Assembly: GCA_903886975.1 (NCBI GenBank)
Contig: CAISOB010000026.1
Location: forward strand, 27,896-91,895
Direction of reading: 5' to 3'
DNA: 64,000 bases
From: an uncultured beta proteobacterium
GTDB taxonomy: Bacteria > Pseudomonadota > Gammaproteobacteria > Burkholderiales > Rhodocyclaceae
Each line of letters starts with the position of its first letter. Position 1 is the first letter of the stretch. Below, piece by piece: positions 38,706-50,287 of this stretch. The notes beneath the pieces are model-generated. The model saw only the letters and a list, made by a program, of their open reading frames with translations, had not been told where the DNA came from and made no database searches. The translations under genes were made by a program, and so were the position numbers.

Positions 38706-39932
38706 ATGAGTACAACGAGGGAGCCGGTTTGGCGCACGGCGCTGTCCGGCGCGCAGATTCTCTTCGTCGCTTTCGGCGCGACCGTTCTGGTGCCGCTCTT
38801 GACCGGTCTCAATCCGAGTCTCGCGTTGCTCGGCGCGGGCATCGGCACGCTGGTCTTCCAGCTGTGCACGAAACGCCAGGTACCGATCTACCTCGGATCG
38901 AGCTTCGCATTCATCGCGCCGGTGATCTACTCGGCGCACACCTGGGGCATGCCGGCGACGCTCGGCGCGCTGGCCTCGGCGAGTTTCTTCTATTACGTCG
39001 CGGCCGGGCTCGTCAAATGGCGCGGCGTAAATTTCATCCATCATCTGCTGCCGCCGGTGGTCATCGGCCCGGTGATTATGGTCATCGGCCTCGGCCTCGC
39101 GCAGGTCGCCGTCAGCATGGCCACCGGCAAGGCCGGCGATGCGCAGGTAGTCGAATACGGCACGGCCTTGTCGATCGCCGCGATCTCGCTGCTGGCGACC
39201 ATGCTCACCGCGATACGCGCCAAGGGGCTCTTGAAACTCGTGCCGATTCTGGTCGGCGTCGGCGTCGGCTACGTGGTATCGCTGTTCATGGGCATCGTCG
39301 ATTTCTCCAAGGTGACCCAGGCCGCGTGGCTCAATGTGCCGGTCTTCGGCCATCCGGAATTCAATATTTCGGCGATCCTGTACATGATTCCGGTGGCCAT
39401 CGCGCCCATCGTCGAACACGTCGGCGGCATCCTGGCCATCGGCGCGGTCACCGGCAAGGATTTCACCGAATCGCCCGGATTGCACCGCACGCTGCTCGGC
39501 GACGGCCTGGCGGTCAATATCGCCGGCCTGTTCGGCGGCCCGCCGGTGACCACTTACGGCGAGGTGACCGGCGCGCTGATGCTGACCCGCAACTTCAACC
39601 CGGTGGTGATGACCTGGGCCGCGTGCTTTGCCATCCTGATGGCTTTCGTCGGCAAGTTCGGCGCGCTGCTGCAGACGATTCCGATGCCGGTCATGGGTGG
39701 CATCATGATGCTGCTCTTCGGCTCGATCGCCGGCATCGGCTTGAAAACAATCATGGACGGCCGCGTCGATCTTTCGAGCGCGCGCAATCTGTGCATCATC
39801 TCGGTCACGCTGGTCACCGGTATCGGCGGCCTCGGCCTGACCATCGGCAGCTTCATCATGCAGGGCATCAGCCTGTGCGGCGTGCTGGCCGTGCTGCTCA
39901 ACCTGCTGCTGCCACGCGAGCCGGCAAGATAA
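38706..39932 (+). CDS. uraA: Uracil permease (NCS2 family)
   Basis: Proton-coupled uracil symporter, 408 residues, about 12-14 membrane segments. NCS2 markers are AQILFVAFGATVLVPLLTGL, YLGSSFAFIAPVIYS, the Glu-containing PIVEHVGGILAIG substrate-site helix and NIAGLFGGPPVTTYGEVTGAL. Strong ribosome site (GGGAGGAAAG). Co-transcribed with upp. Confidence 0.94.
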   Translation: MSTTREPVWRTALSGAQILFVAFGATVLVPLLTGLNPSLALLGAGIGTLVFQLCTKRQVPIYLGSSFAFIAPVIYSAHTWGMPATLGALASASFFYYVAAGLVKWRGVNFIHHLLPPVVIGPVIMVIGLGLAQVAVSMATGKAGDAQVVEYGTALSIAAISLLATMLTAIRAKGLLKLVPILVGVGVGYVVSLFMGIVDFSKVTQAAWLNVPVFGHPEFNISAILYMIPVAIAPIVEHVGGILAIGAVTGKDFTESPGLHRTLLGDGLAVNIAGLFGGPPVTTYGEVTGALMLTRNFNPVVMTWAACFAILMAFVGKFGALLQTIPMPVMGGIMMLLFGSIAGIGLKTIMDGRVDLSSARNLCIISVTLVTGIGGLGLTIGSFIMQGISLCGVLAVLLNLLLPREPAR

Positions 39933-39962
39933 GAATTCGTTCAACACTATAGGAAGAAAATC

Positions 39963-40778
39963 ATGAAGAAGAAGATCTCGCTATTGATCATTGCGCTGGT
40001 AGCCGGCGCGCTGTTCGCCGCCTGCAGCAAGAAAGAGGAAGCCGCTGCGCCGGCGCCCGCCCCGGTCGCCGCGCCGGCGCCCGCCGTGCCGTCGATCGTC
40101 GTCGGCCTCGACGACAATTTCCCGCCGATGGGTTTCCGCGACGAGAAGAACATGCTCGTCGGTTTCGACATCGATCTGGCCGCCGAAGCCGGCAAGCGTC
40201 TCGGGGTCGACGTGAAATTCAAGCCGATCGACTGGAACGCGAAGGAAGCGGAGCTTAACGGCAAGCGCGTCGACGTCCTGTGGAACGGTCTGACGATCAC
40301 CGAAGAGCGCAAGGCCAACATCCTGTTCACCAAGCCCTATCTCGAGAACCGCCAGATCATCGTGGTGCTCGAGAACTCGCCGATCAAGACCAAGGCCAAC
40401 CTGAAAGGCAAAGTCGTCGGCGTGCAGGACGGCAGCAGCGCCATCGAGGCCGTCGCAAAGGACAAGGCGACGGCCAAGTCGATCAAGGAACTCAAGAAGT
40501 TCGCCGACAACGTCGCGGCGCTGATGGACGTATCGACCGGCCGCCTCGACGCGCTGGTCGTCGACGAAGTGGTCGGCCGCTACTACACCGCCAAGAAACC
40601 CGGCGAATACCGCGTCCTCGACGAGAACTTCGGCACCGAAGACTACGGCGTCGGCACGCGCAAGGACGACACCGACCTGATGGCCAAGCTGCAGAAAGCG
40701 ATGGACGACATGAAGCAGGACGGCACCGCCGCGGCGATCTCGACCAAGTGGTTCGGCAAGGACATCATCAAGAAGTAA
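39963..40778 (+). CDS. Amino acid ABC transporter substrate-binding lipoprotein
   Basis: 271 residues, lipobox LFAAC near residue 21, then an Ala/Pro/Glu linker and a type II periplasmic binding fold (SIVVGLDDNFPPMGFRDEKNMLVGFDIDLAAEAGKRLG; WNGLTITEERKANILFTKPYLENRQIIVV; VDEVVGRYYTAKKPGEYRVLDE). This is the polar amino acid (HisJ/GlnH) family. It belongs with the permease and ATPase downstream, although a repeat of about 80 bp separates them. Confidence 0.9.
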   Translation: MKKKISLLIIALVAGALFAACSKKEEAAAPAPAPVAAPAPAVPSIVVGLDDNFPPMGFRDEKNMLVGFDIDLAAEAGKRLGVDVKFKPIDWNAKEAELNGKRVDVLWNGLTITEERKANILFTKPYLENRQIIVVLENSPIKTKANLKGKVVGVQDGSSAIEAVAKDKATAKSIKELKKFADNVAALMDVSTGRLDALVVDEVVGRYYTAKKPGEYRVLDENFGTEDYGVGTRKDDTDLMAKLQKAMDDMKQDGTAAAISTKWFGKDIIKK

Positions 40779-40811
40779 GGCGCTGATCAATCCTTCACGC
40801 CGGCGCAAGAA

Positions 40812-40892
40812 CGTCACCCCGGAATGCTTGAATCCGGGGCCGGTGTCCAGTTCCGTGCGCTAACTGGATTCCGGCGTTTGCCGGAATGACGG
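40812..40892. repeat. Dispersed palindromic repeat, copy 5
   Basis: CACCCCGGAATGCTTGAATC-type left arm and a GGATTCCGGCGTTTGCCGGA right arm, between the binding-protein gene and the permease. As in the other ABC operon in the window, the repeat sits right next to the binding-protein gene. Confidence 0.75.
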
Positions 40893-40949
40893 CGCTTCCT
40901 TAGAACGCACGCTGCGTCGAAAGCGTTTCATCACCCTGAATCGCAAGGC

Positions 40950-41603
40950 ATGAACTACGTATTGAACATCATCGGCCCCCTGCTCGAGGGGACGGGGGTC
41001 ACGCTGCAGGTTTTCCTGATCACCCTCGTCCTCGCCGTGCCGCTCGGCCTGTGCCTTGCGCTGCTGCGCATCTCGCGTTTCAGGATCGTCAGCGGCGCGG
41101 TCAATGGCTACATCTGGCTGATGCGCGGCACGCCGCTGATGCTGCAGATGCTGTTCATTTACTTCGCGCTGCCCTTCGTCCCGGTGATCGGCGTGCGGCT
41201 GCCGGATTTTCCGTCGGCCATCGTCGCTTTCGTTCTCAATTACGCCGCCTACTTCGCCGAAATCTTCCGCGCCGGCATCCAGTCGATCGACCGCGGCCAG
41301 TACGAGGGCGCGCGCGTGCTCGGCATGAGCTACCCGCAGACGATGCGCCGCATCGTCCTGCCGCAGGTCATCAAGCGCATCCTGCCGCCGCTCTCCAACG
41401 AGACGATCACCCTGGTCAAGGACACTTCCCTGATTTACGTGCTGGCCATGAACGACCTGCTGCGCGCGGCGCGCGGTATCGTCCAGCGCGATTTCACGAC
41501 CACCCCCTTCGTCGTCGCCGCGGCCTTCTATCTGGCGATGACGCTGGTGCTGACGCTGGGCTTCCAGCACCTCGAAAAGAAATACGCGGTCTACGATGAA
41601 TAG
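40950..41603 (+). CDS. Amino acid ABC transporter permease (HisM/GlnP type)
   Basis: 217 residues, about five membrane segments, EAA loop YEGARVLGMSYPQTMRRIVLPQVIKRILPPLSNE, and the N-terminal GTGVTLQVFLITLVLAVPLGLCLALLR stretch of the family. Its stop overlaps the ATPase start by 8 bp, indicating coupled translation. Confidence 0.93.
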   Translation: MNYVLNIIGPLLEGTGVTLQVFLITLVLAVPLGLCLALLRISRFRIVSGAVNGYIWLMRGTPLMLQMLFIYFALPFVPVIGVRLPDFPSAIVAFVLNYAAYFAEIFRAGIQSIDRGQYEGARVLGMSYPQTMRRIVLPQVIKRILPPLSNETITLVKDTSLIYVLAMNDLLRAARGIVQRDFTTTPFVVAAAFYLAMTLVLTLGFQHLEKKYAVYDE

Positions 41604-42375
41604 CCAATCCGGCAACGTACCGATGGTCAGCGCCGAGGGAGTGCACAAGCGCTTCGGCGCCTTGCACGTGCTCAAGGGCGTCTCGCTCGACATCGGCAAG
41701 GGCGAAGTGGTCGCCGTCATCGGCCCGTCGGGGTCGGGCAAGAGCACCTTCCTGCGCTGCCTCAATCATCTCGAAACGGTCGATCAGGGCCGCATCGTCA
41801 TCGAAGGCGAGACGCTGGTCGGCAGCGGCGCCGACGGCGTCTGCCGCTACGCGCCCGACGCCGACCTGCGCCGCATCTGCGGCAAGATGGGCATGGTCTT
41901 TCAGCACTTCAACCTGTTTCCGCACCTCACCGTGCTGCAGAACGTCATCGAAGCGCCGATCACCGTCAAGGGGATGAGCGCCGCGGAGATCGTTCCGAAA
42001 GCCGAGGCCTTGCTGCGCAAGGTCGGGCTGCTCGAAAAGCGGGACGTCTATCCGTCGCGCCTGTCGGGCGGGCAGAAGCAGCGCGTGGCGATCGCCCGGG
42101 CGCTGGCCATGGAGCCCGACATCATGCTCTTCGACGAGCCGACGTCGGCGCTCGACCCGGAACTCACCGGTGAAGTGCTGCGCACCATCCGCGAGCTTGC
42201 CGAAGAACGTATGACCATGCTGGTGGTCACACACGAGATGGCTTTCGCGCGCGAAGTGGCAAGCCGCGTCGTGTTCATGGACGAGGGCGAGATCCTCGAA
42301 GCGCGCCCGGCGCGCGAACTCTTCGCGTCACCGGAACATCCACGAACACGGGCGTTTCTGGAAAATATGTTGTAA
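41596..42375 (+). CDS. Amino acid ABC transporter ATP-binding protein (GlnQ type)
   Basis: 259 residues: Walker A GPSGSGKSTFLRCLNHLE, Q-loop GMVFQHFNLFPHLTVL, signature LSGGQKQRVAIARALAM, Walker B IMLFDEPTSALDPELTGE, His switch VVTHEMAFAREVA. A slightly long segment (LVGSGADGVCRYAPDADLRRICGKM) lies before the Q-loop. Completes the importer with the lipoprotein and permease. Confidence 0.94.
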   Translation: MNSQSGNVPMVSAEGVHKRFGALHVLKGVSLDIGKGEVVAVIGPSGSGKSTFLRCLNHLETVDQGRIVIEGETLVGSGADGVCRYAPDADLRRICGKMGMVFQHFNLFPHLTVLQNVIEAPITVKGMSAAEIVPKAEALLRKVGLLEKRDVYPSRLSGGQKQRVAIARALAMEPDIMLFDEPTSALDPELTGEVLRTIRELAEERMTMLVVTHEMAFAREVASRVVFMDEGEILEARPARELFASPEHPRTRAFLENML

Positions 42376-42415
42376 TGCGAGCCCGGAATGTGAAGGCAGT
42401 GGATCTGAAACAGGC

Positions 42416-44347
42416 ATGACGATTTCCCTCTCCGAAGTCTTTGCCAGCGACGGCCCGTTCGCGGCGATCATTCCCGGCTACAAGCTGCGCGCGCAGCAGG
42501 TGGAAATGGCCGGGCGCATCGGCGCGGCCATGGCCGCCAACAGCGTGCTCGTCGCCGAGGCCGGCACCGGCACCGGCAAGACCTTCGCCTACCTCGTTCC
42601 GGCGCTGCTCTCGGGCGGCAAGGTGATCGTTTCGACCGGAACCAAGAACCTGCAGGACCAGCTCTTCCTGCGCGACATCCCGACCGTGCGCGAGGCGCTC
42701 GGCTCGCCGGTGCAGGTGGCGCTGCTCAAGGGGCGCGCCAACTACCTCTGCCATTACCATCTCGAGCGCGCGCTCGCCGACGGCCGCTTCGCCTCGCGCG
42801 AGGATGCGGCGCATGCCGCGCGCATTTCGCGCTTTGCCCGGACGACGAAGAGCGGCGACAAGGCCGAGTGCAGCGACGTGCCGGAGAATTCGCCGGTGTG
42901 GGGCATGGTCACCTCGACGCGCGAGAACTGCATCGGGCAGGAGTGTCCGAACCACAAGGAATGCTTCGTGCTGGCCGCGCGGCGCGAAGCGCTGGCCGCC
43001 GACCTCGTGGTGGTCAACCATCACCTCTTCTTTGCCGACGTCATGCTGCGCGACGAAGGTACGGCGGAATTGCTGCCGGCCTGCAACGCGGTGATCTTCG
43101 ATGAAGCGCACCAGCTGCCGGAAACGGCCAGCCTGTTCTTCGGCGACAATGTCTCTACAGCGCAAGTGCTTGACCTGGCGCGCGACGCCCGCGCCGAGGG
43201 CCTGGTATCGGCCAAGGATTGCCTCGACCTGCCCAGGCTTTGCGCGAGCGTCGAAAAAGCCGCCAAGGACCTGCGCCTGACCCTGCCCGTCGAACCCGCG
43301 CGCTTCGCGCTCGCGCAGCTCACCGCACGCATGGGTTTCGACAACGGCATCGTCGGCCTGCGGCGCGAAGCCGAAACGCTGGCCGCCCTGCTCGAAACAC
43401 AGGCGCAGCGCTCGGAAGGGCTCGAGAACTGCTGGCGCCGCTGCCTCGAACTCGTCGCGCAGCTGCGCCGCTGGCAGAACGGCAGCGACCCGGATTACGT
43501 GCGCTGGGGCGAGACCTACACGCACGCGCTGCAGCTCAACGCGACGCCGCTCGTCATCGCCGGCATCATGCAAAAGCAGATGAGCGGCCATCCGCGCGCC
43601 TGGATTTTCACCTCGGCAACGCTCGCCGTGCAGCGCGATTTCGCGCATTACTGCGGCGAAATGGGGCTTGCCGAAGCCGAGTCGGCGTACTGGGACAGTC
43701 CCTTCGATTACGCGCGGCAGGCCTTGCTCTATGCGCCGAGCGGCCTGCCCGACCCGAACAGCGAAGCGTTTTGCGAAGCGCTGGTCAAGGCCGCCTTCCC
43801 GGTCCTCGAAGCGAGCGGCGGGCGCGCTTTCTTCCTGTGCACGTCCCTGCGCGCCATGCGCCGCACGCACGAACTGCTGGCCGAATACCTGCAGCGGGCC
43901 AATCTGCCTTTCCCGCTGCTGCTGCAGGGCGAGGGCAGCAAGAACGAACTGCTCGAGCGCTTCCGCCGCCTCGGCAACGCCGTGCTGGTGGCCAGCCAGA
44001 GCTTCTGGGAGGGCGTCGATGTGCGCGGCGAGGCCCTGTCGCTGGTGGTCATCGACAAGCTGCCGTTCGCGCCGCCCGACGATCCGGTGCTCTCGGCGCG
44101 CATCGAGCGGATGAAGAACGAAGGGCGCAACGCCTTCATGGATTACCAGTTGCCGCGCGCCGTGATCAACGTGAAGCAGGGCGCCGGCCGGCTGATCCGC
44201 GACGAGACCGATCGCGGCGTGCTGCTGATCGGCGACCCGCGCCTGATCAGCAAACCGTACGGCAAGCGCATCTGGCGCAGCCTGCCGCCGATGAAGCGGA
44301 CGCGCGAGCTGGCCGAGGTACTGGCTTTCTTTTCCGCGCCGGCCTGA
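42416..44347 (+). CDS. DinG/YoaA-type iron-sulfur DNA helicase
   Basis: 643-residue XPD-like superfamily 2 helicase that unwinds DNA with 5' tails, R-loops or damaged forks. Walker A is VAEAGTGTGKTFAYLVPALL. Iron-sulfur cysteines lie in NYLCHYH and ENCIGQECPNHKEC. The DEAH box is VIFDEAHQLPE. C-terminal motifs are SQSFWEGVDVRGEALSLVVIDKLPFAPP and QGAGRLIRDETDRGVLLIGDPRL. The orphan ATP-grasp gene begins 9 bp later. Confidence 0.92.
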   Translation: MTISLSEVFASDGPFAAIIPGYKLRAQQVEMAGRIGAAMAANSVLVAEAGTGTGKTFAYLVPALLSGGKVIVSTGTKNLQDQLFLRDIPTVREALGSPVQVALLKGRANYLCHYHLERALADGRFASREDAAHAARISRFARTTKSGDKAECSDVPENSPVWGMVTSTRENCIGQECPNHKECFVLAARREALAADLVVVNHHLFFADVMLRDEGTAELLPACNAVIFDEAHQLPETASLFFGDNVSTAQVLDLARDARAEGLVSAKDCLDLPRLCASVEKAAKDLRLTLPVEPARFALAQLTARMGFDNGIVGLRREAETLAALLETQAQRSEGLENCWRRCLELVAQLRRWQNGSDPDYVRWGETYTHALQLNATPLVIAGIMQKQMSGHPRAWIFTSATLAVQRDFAHYCGEMGLAEAESAYWDSPFDYARQALLYAPSGLPDPNSEAFCEALVKAAFPVLEASGGRAFFLCTSLRAMRRTHELLAEYLQRANLPFPLLLQGEGSKNELLERFRRLGNAVLVASQSFWEGVDVRGEALSLVVIDKLPFAPPDDPVLSARIERMKNEGRNAFMDYQLPRAVINVKQGAGRLIRDETDRGVLLIGDPRLISKPYGKRIWRSLPPMKRTRELAEVLAFFSAPA

Positions 44348-44355
44348 AGCGCACG

Positions 44356-45669
44356 ATGCCCTACCCGATTCACACGATTCACAATCCGGTCTGCGCGCTG
44401 CCGGTCGACAGCCGCGCCGCGGCCGCCTTGCTCAATCGCGGCTGCCTGTGCGTGTCGGTCGATCATGCGAAATTGCGCCACGCGCTCGCGGCGGACGCCG
44501 GCGGCGCGCGCGCGCCGGTGCTGCTCGAACGCTCGAATCTCTTTTCCGACGCGACCGTCTTCGTCGCCCAGACGCAGCTGCAATTCATGGCCGAGCTGAT
44601 CGAGGTCATCGAGCGCGTCGCCCGGCTGCCGGCCTGGCAGGAGCGCGCGCTGGCCCAGGCGCCTTCGATTGCGCGCCACGCGACGCCCGCGGCCGGCGTC
44701 TTCATGGGCTACGATTTTCACCTGGGCGCGAGCGGGCCGCAGCTGATCGAAATCAACACCAATGCCGGCGGCGCCCTGCTCAACGCCAAGCTGCTGCACG
44801 CCCAGCGCGCCTGCTGCGCGCAGGTCGAAGCGCTGCTCTCCGAGCCGGGCGAAGCCGAGGCGGATTTCGTCGCGATGTTCCGCGCCGAATGGGCGCTCGC
44901 GCGCGGCGAGCGCCCGCTGCGCCGCATCGCCATTGTCGACGAAGCGCCGGCCGGCCAGTTTCTGGCGCCCGAATTCGAGCTGTTCCGCCAGCTCTTCGAA
45001 GGAAGCGGCATCGCCGCGCTGATCGCCGATCCGGGCGAGCTGGCTTTCGACGGCAAGCGTCTGTCCTGCGCCGGGCAGGAAGTCGACCTCGTCTACAACC
45101 GTCTCACCGATTTTTCGCTGGCGCAGCCGGCGCAGGCGCAGCTGCGTGCCGCCTGGCTCGCCGATGCGGTGGTGCTGACGCCGCATCCGCGCGCGCACGC
45201 GCTCTATGCCGACAAGCGCAATCTCGCCGCGCTGACCGATCCGGCCTGGCTCGCGCAGATCGGCGTCAGCGCTGCCGACCGGCAATTGCTGGCGGCCGGC
45301 ATTCCGCACACCGAAGAAGTCTTGCCGGAGGACGCCGCGGCGTTCTGGGCCAGCCGCAAGCAATGGTTCTTCAAGCCGGCGGCGGGCTACGGCGGCAAGG
45401 CCAGCTACCGTGGCGACAAGCTCACGCGCCGCGTGTTCGCCGAGATCTCGCGCGGCGGCTATGTCGCGCAGGCGCTGGTGCCGCCGTCGCAGCGGCGCCT
45501 GCTCGTCGACGGCGTCGAGCAGGACCTCAAGGTCGACCTGCGCAACTACGTCTATCAGGGCGCCGTACAGCTCGTTTCGGCCCGCCTCTATCAGGGGCAG
45601 ACGACCAATTTCCGCACCCCGGGCGGCGGTTTCGCGGCGGTTTTTTCGGTAAGCTCCCACGCTGATTAG
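44356..45669 (+). CDS. ATP-grasp-like protein related to glutathionylspermidine synthase, substrate unknown
   Basis: 437 residues from the ATG at 44356. The N-terminal half has GVFMGYDFHLGASGPQLIEINTNAGGALLNAKLL, the phosphate-side motif of this fold; the C-terminal half has VLTPHPRAHALYADKRNLAALTD, QWFFKPAAGYGGKASYRGDKL and GGYVAQALVPPSQRRLLVDG, the ATP-clamping segments. The arrangement suggests carboxylate-amine ligation using ATP, but no substrate can be named. Its tight spacing to the helicase gene suggests co-transcription. Confidence 0.7.
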   Translation: MPYPIHTIHNPVCALPVDSRAAAALLNRGCLCVSVDHAKLRHALAADAGGARAPVLLERSNLFSDATVFVAQTQLQFMAELIEVIERVARLPAWQERALAQAPSIARHATPAAGVFMGYDFHLGASGPQLIEINTNAGGALLNAKLLHAQRACCAQVEALLSEPGEAEADFVAMFRAEWALARGERPLRRIAIVDEAPAGQFLAPEFELFRQLFEGSGIAALIADPGELAFDGKRLSCAGQEVDLVYNRLTDFSLAQPAQAQLRAAWLADAVVLTPHPRAHALYADKRNLAALTDPAWLAQIGVSAADRQLLAAGIPHTEEVLPEDAAAFWASRKQWFFKPAAGYGGKASYRGDKLTRRVFAEISRGGYVAQALVPPSQRRLLVDGVEQDLKVDLRNYVYQGAVQLVSARLYQGQTTNFRTPGGGFAAVFSVSSHAD

Positions 45670-45725
45670 GTCGACCGCGCCGGGCGGAATAATTTCCACC
45701 GTGCGTCTTATGACGCTATCGCGCC

Positions 45726-45754
45726 CTTGAAAACGGCCGCTTCGCCCCCCATCT
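45726..45754 (+). promoter_or_regulatory. Sigma-32 heat-shock promoter of clpB
   Basis: CTTGAAA (45726-45732), 14-bp spacer, CCCCATCT (45747-45754). This equals the RpoH consensus (CTTGAAA, 13-15 bp, CCCCATNT). It lies 33 bp before the clpB start. Confidence 0.9.
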
Positions 45755-45786
45755 CTACGCCTGATGGATATTCGAAGGAAGCCGCG

Positions 45787-48375
<2,589 letters not shown>

Positions 48376-48397
48376 GAAAAGGCTGATAAACAGATAT

Positions 48398-48468
48398 TCC
48401 TCATTCCGGCCAGCGCCGGAATGCAGAAGTTCAACGAGCTGGACACGGGCTTTCGCCGGTGTGACGAC
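48398..48468. repeat. Dispersed palindromic repeat, copy 6
   Basis: CTCATTCCGGCCAGCGCCGG and a facing ACACGGGCTTTCGCCGGTGT arm after clpB. The rest of the gap to 48741 has a second motif, GTAGGTCGGGTTAGCGCAGC at 48478 with a later GACCCGCC, resembling another common intergenic repeat, plus an AT-rich TATAAT at 48659-48664 that may be the -10 of the next gene. Confidence 0.7.
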
Positions 48469-48741
48469 AATCAGCCCGTAGGTCGGGTTAGCGCAGCGTT
48501 CCCAAGGGGATTCCCTGCGGGGCATGACCCGCCACAGGCCGTTAAATGTCGGCTTACGGTCTGCGACCTAAGCCGATCTACCAGGCTTTTGCCGCATCAG
48601 GCCGGCCGCCCATGCCGGCGTGTCCGAAAGCCGCTTGTAAAACATGACAAAGACATAATATAATCCGTTCGACGGGACTCCGCTGGAGCGCCTGCCGAAT
48701 ACGACGGATTCCGTTTCCTATCGCTTTGTCCGGATGAAATC

Positions 48742-49218
48742 ATGAGGAAACTGCTCGTCATCGCCGCATTGGGTGCCCTGGGCTACTACGCCTACCAGCA
48801 CCTCCTCGGCCCCGCCGAAATCGTGAACCCCGTCTTCGCCGAGATTCGGGTGAACATGAGCGTTGGCGGTCGCGAGATCGAAGCGGCGATCTTCGGCAAA
48901 GCCGTGGATGACATCGACTGCCGGTTGCGCGCGGAAAGAGTCAAGGACAATCTGGAAGCGAATTGCAACTACTGCGTGTCAAAATCGATCGTATGCAAGG
49001 CCAGCCTCGCGCCGCGCTACGCAAGGATTTTCGATGACGAGCCGGCCGGCGCCACCTACTTGAGCGTTAACCGCTCAAACCACAGCGAAAGGAACGTTCG
49101 GGTGATTCTCTGGGGACTCACCGGCGCCGAAGGGGATAGGGTCTGCGATCAGATGAAACGGGTCTTCGCAAAGATTCACAGCGGACCGATGCAATGCGTG
49201 CGCGGGCTGGCGTCCTGA
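48742..49218 (+). CDS. Membrane-anchored small protein of unknown function
   Basis: 158 residues with an N-terminal hydrophobic anchor (MRKLLVIAALGALGYYAYQHLL) and a periplasmic domain holding six cysteines (DCRLRAE, NCNYCVSK, VCKASL, VCDQMK, QCVRG), which suggests disulfides. No family recognised. Neighbours give no clue. Confidence 0.6.
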   Translation: MRKLLVIAALGALGYYAYQHLLGPAEIVNPVFAEIRVNMSVGGREIEAAIFGKAVDDIDCRLRAERVKDNLEANCNYCVSKSIVCKASLAPRYARIFDDEPAGATYLSVNRSNHSERNVRVILWGLTGAEGDRVCDQMKRVFAKIHSGPMQCVRGLAS

Positions 49219-49317
49219 CAGGCCGGTCCACCCGGCGCTGCCATCGGGCATTCGCGCCGCCCGTCTGGCAAGCTCAGGAGTGGTGACAAAAGGCACACAG
49301 TGGCTTAAACTAGGCAC

Positions 49318-49611
49318 ATGAAACCGTTTCGCTGGAACCCGGAGAAGAACGAGACCGTCAAAGCGGAGCGGGGCATTTCCTTCGAGAGCGTTGTCGTCGC
49401 AATCGAGGGCGGTGGATTGCTGGATATCCTGGTTCATCCGAAGCAGGCGAAATATCCCGGGCAGCGGGTTCTTGTCGTCGCATGCGACGACTATGCCTAT
49501 CTGGTTCCGTTCGTCGAAGAGGACGACTATTTTTTCCTCAAGACCGTAATCCCGAGCCGCAAGGCCACGCGGGACTATTTGAATCAAGGTGAAGCCGATG
49601 CCGAAGATTGA
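49318..49611 (+). CDS. BrnT-like toxin of a type II toxin-antitoxin pair
   Basis: 97 residues (MKPFRWNPEKNETVKAERGI). The WNPEKNET...RGISFE...VVVAIE and RVLVVACDDYAYLVPFV...FFLKTVIPSRKATRDYL blocks follow the BrnT/DUF4258-like plan: small antiparallel sheet ending in a basic motif, as in RelE-fold ribonucleases. The gene overlaps the antitoxin start by 14 bp, the toxin-first order typical of this group. Target RNA unknown. Confidence 0.75.
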   Translation: MKPFRWNPEKNETVKAERGISFESVVVAIEGGGLLDILVHPKQAKYPGQRVLVVACDDYAYLVPFVEEDDYFFLKTVIPSRKATRDYLNQGEADAED

Positions 49612-49918
49612 TGCCTTCGAACATGAAATCCTCGCCGCCTTCGAGCAAGGCCGGCTGAAGTCCGTCGCGAGCAAGGCCGAGCTCGAGAAACTGAAGGCAG
49701 CTGCGCGTGCGACAGCCATCAAGGATCGCCGGGTCAACATCCGCCTGTCCTCCGGCGACCTCAGCGATATTCAGGCCAGGGCACTCGAGGAGGGCATGCC
49801 GTACCAGACGCTTATCGCCAGCGTTCTCCACAAGTACGTTTCGGGTCGGCTGGCCGAGCCGCTTGCGACAAAGCCGCCGCGCCCCGTTGCCAAGCGCCGC
49901 GTTGCGTCCGGCCGGTGA
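49598..49918 (+). CDS. Ribbon-helix-helix (CopG-like) antitoxin
   Basis: 106 residues from the ATG at 49598 (MPKIDAFEHEILAAFEQGRL), preceded by AAGGTGA. Residues about 40-85 (IKDRRVNIRLSSGDLSDIQARALEEGMPYQTLIASVLHKYVSGRL) form a ribbon-helix-helix DNA-binding unit, and the N-terminal helix probably binds the toxin. It overlaps the upstream toxin gene and is expected to repress the pair. Confidence 0.78.
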   Translation: MPKIDAFEHEILAAFEQGRLKSVASKAELEKLKAAARATAIKDRRVNIRLSSGDLSDIQARALEEGMPYQTLIASVLHKYVSGRLAEPLATKPPRPVAKRRVASGR

Positions 49919-49955
49919 TTGACCGCTGTCGCGTCGACCTGACCCGGCTCTCGCG

Positions 49956-50264
49956 ATGAAGCGCCTCCTGCTCTCTGCATGCTTTGTCGTTGCCGCCATC
50001 AGCGCACCGGTCTTCGCCAAGACGATCAACGTTCCGTCGATTACGGCCGAAGCGGCGGTGCAAAAGGCGCAGCGCTACGTCGCGGAGAAGGGAATCGACG
50101 TATCCAATGCCTTCGTTGGCGTCGTCGCGTACCACAACCTGCACAACGAGTACGAGCGGCCGTATTGGCGCGTGCGCTGGCTGCAAATCGCCGGCGGCAA
50201 AGGCGGGTGGTTCGAACTGCGGCTGTATTCCGACGGCGCGGTCCAGGAACTCTATGGAAAGTAG
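49956..50264 (+). CDS. Small secreted protein of unknown function
   Basis: 102 residues, signal peptide MKRLLLSACFVVAAISAPVF cut near FAKT. The mature domain (TINVPSITAEAAVQKAQRYVAEKGIDVSNAFVGVVAYHNLHNEYERPYWRVRW...GGWFELRLYSDGAVQELYGK) has a PepSY-like feel (helix then strands with a WRVRW), but this is only a resemblance. It converges on cusS. Confidence 0.65.
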   Translation: MKRLLLSACFVVAAISAPVFAKTINVPSITAEAAVQKAQRYVAEKGIDVSNAFVGVVAYHNLHNEYERPYWRVRWLQIAGGKGGWFELRLYSDGAVQELYGK

Positions 50265-50287
50265 CTTTCCCGGGTCGTCGCGAAAAA

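Noticed and set aside
43219..45669. An 816-codon frame covering the end of the helicase and the ATP-grasp gene
   Set aside because: The part before 44356 is a shadow of the helicase; only the downstream part has protein motifs.
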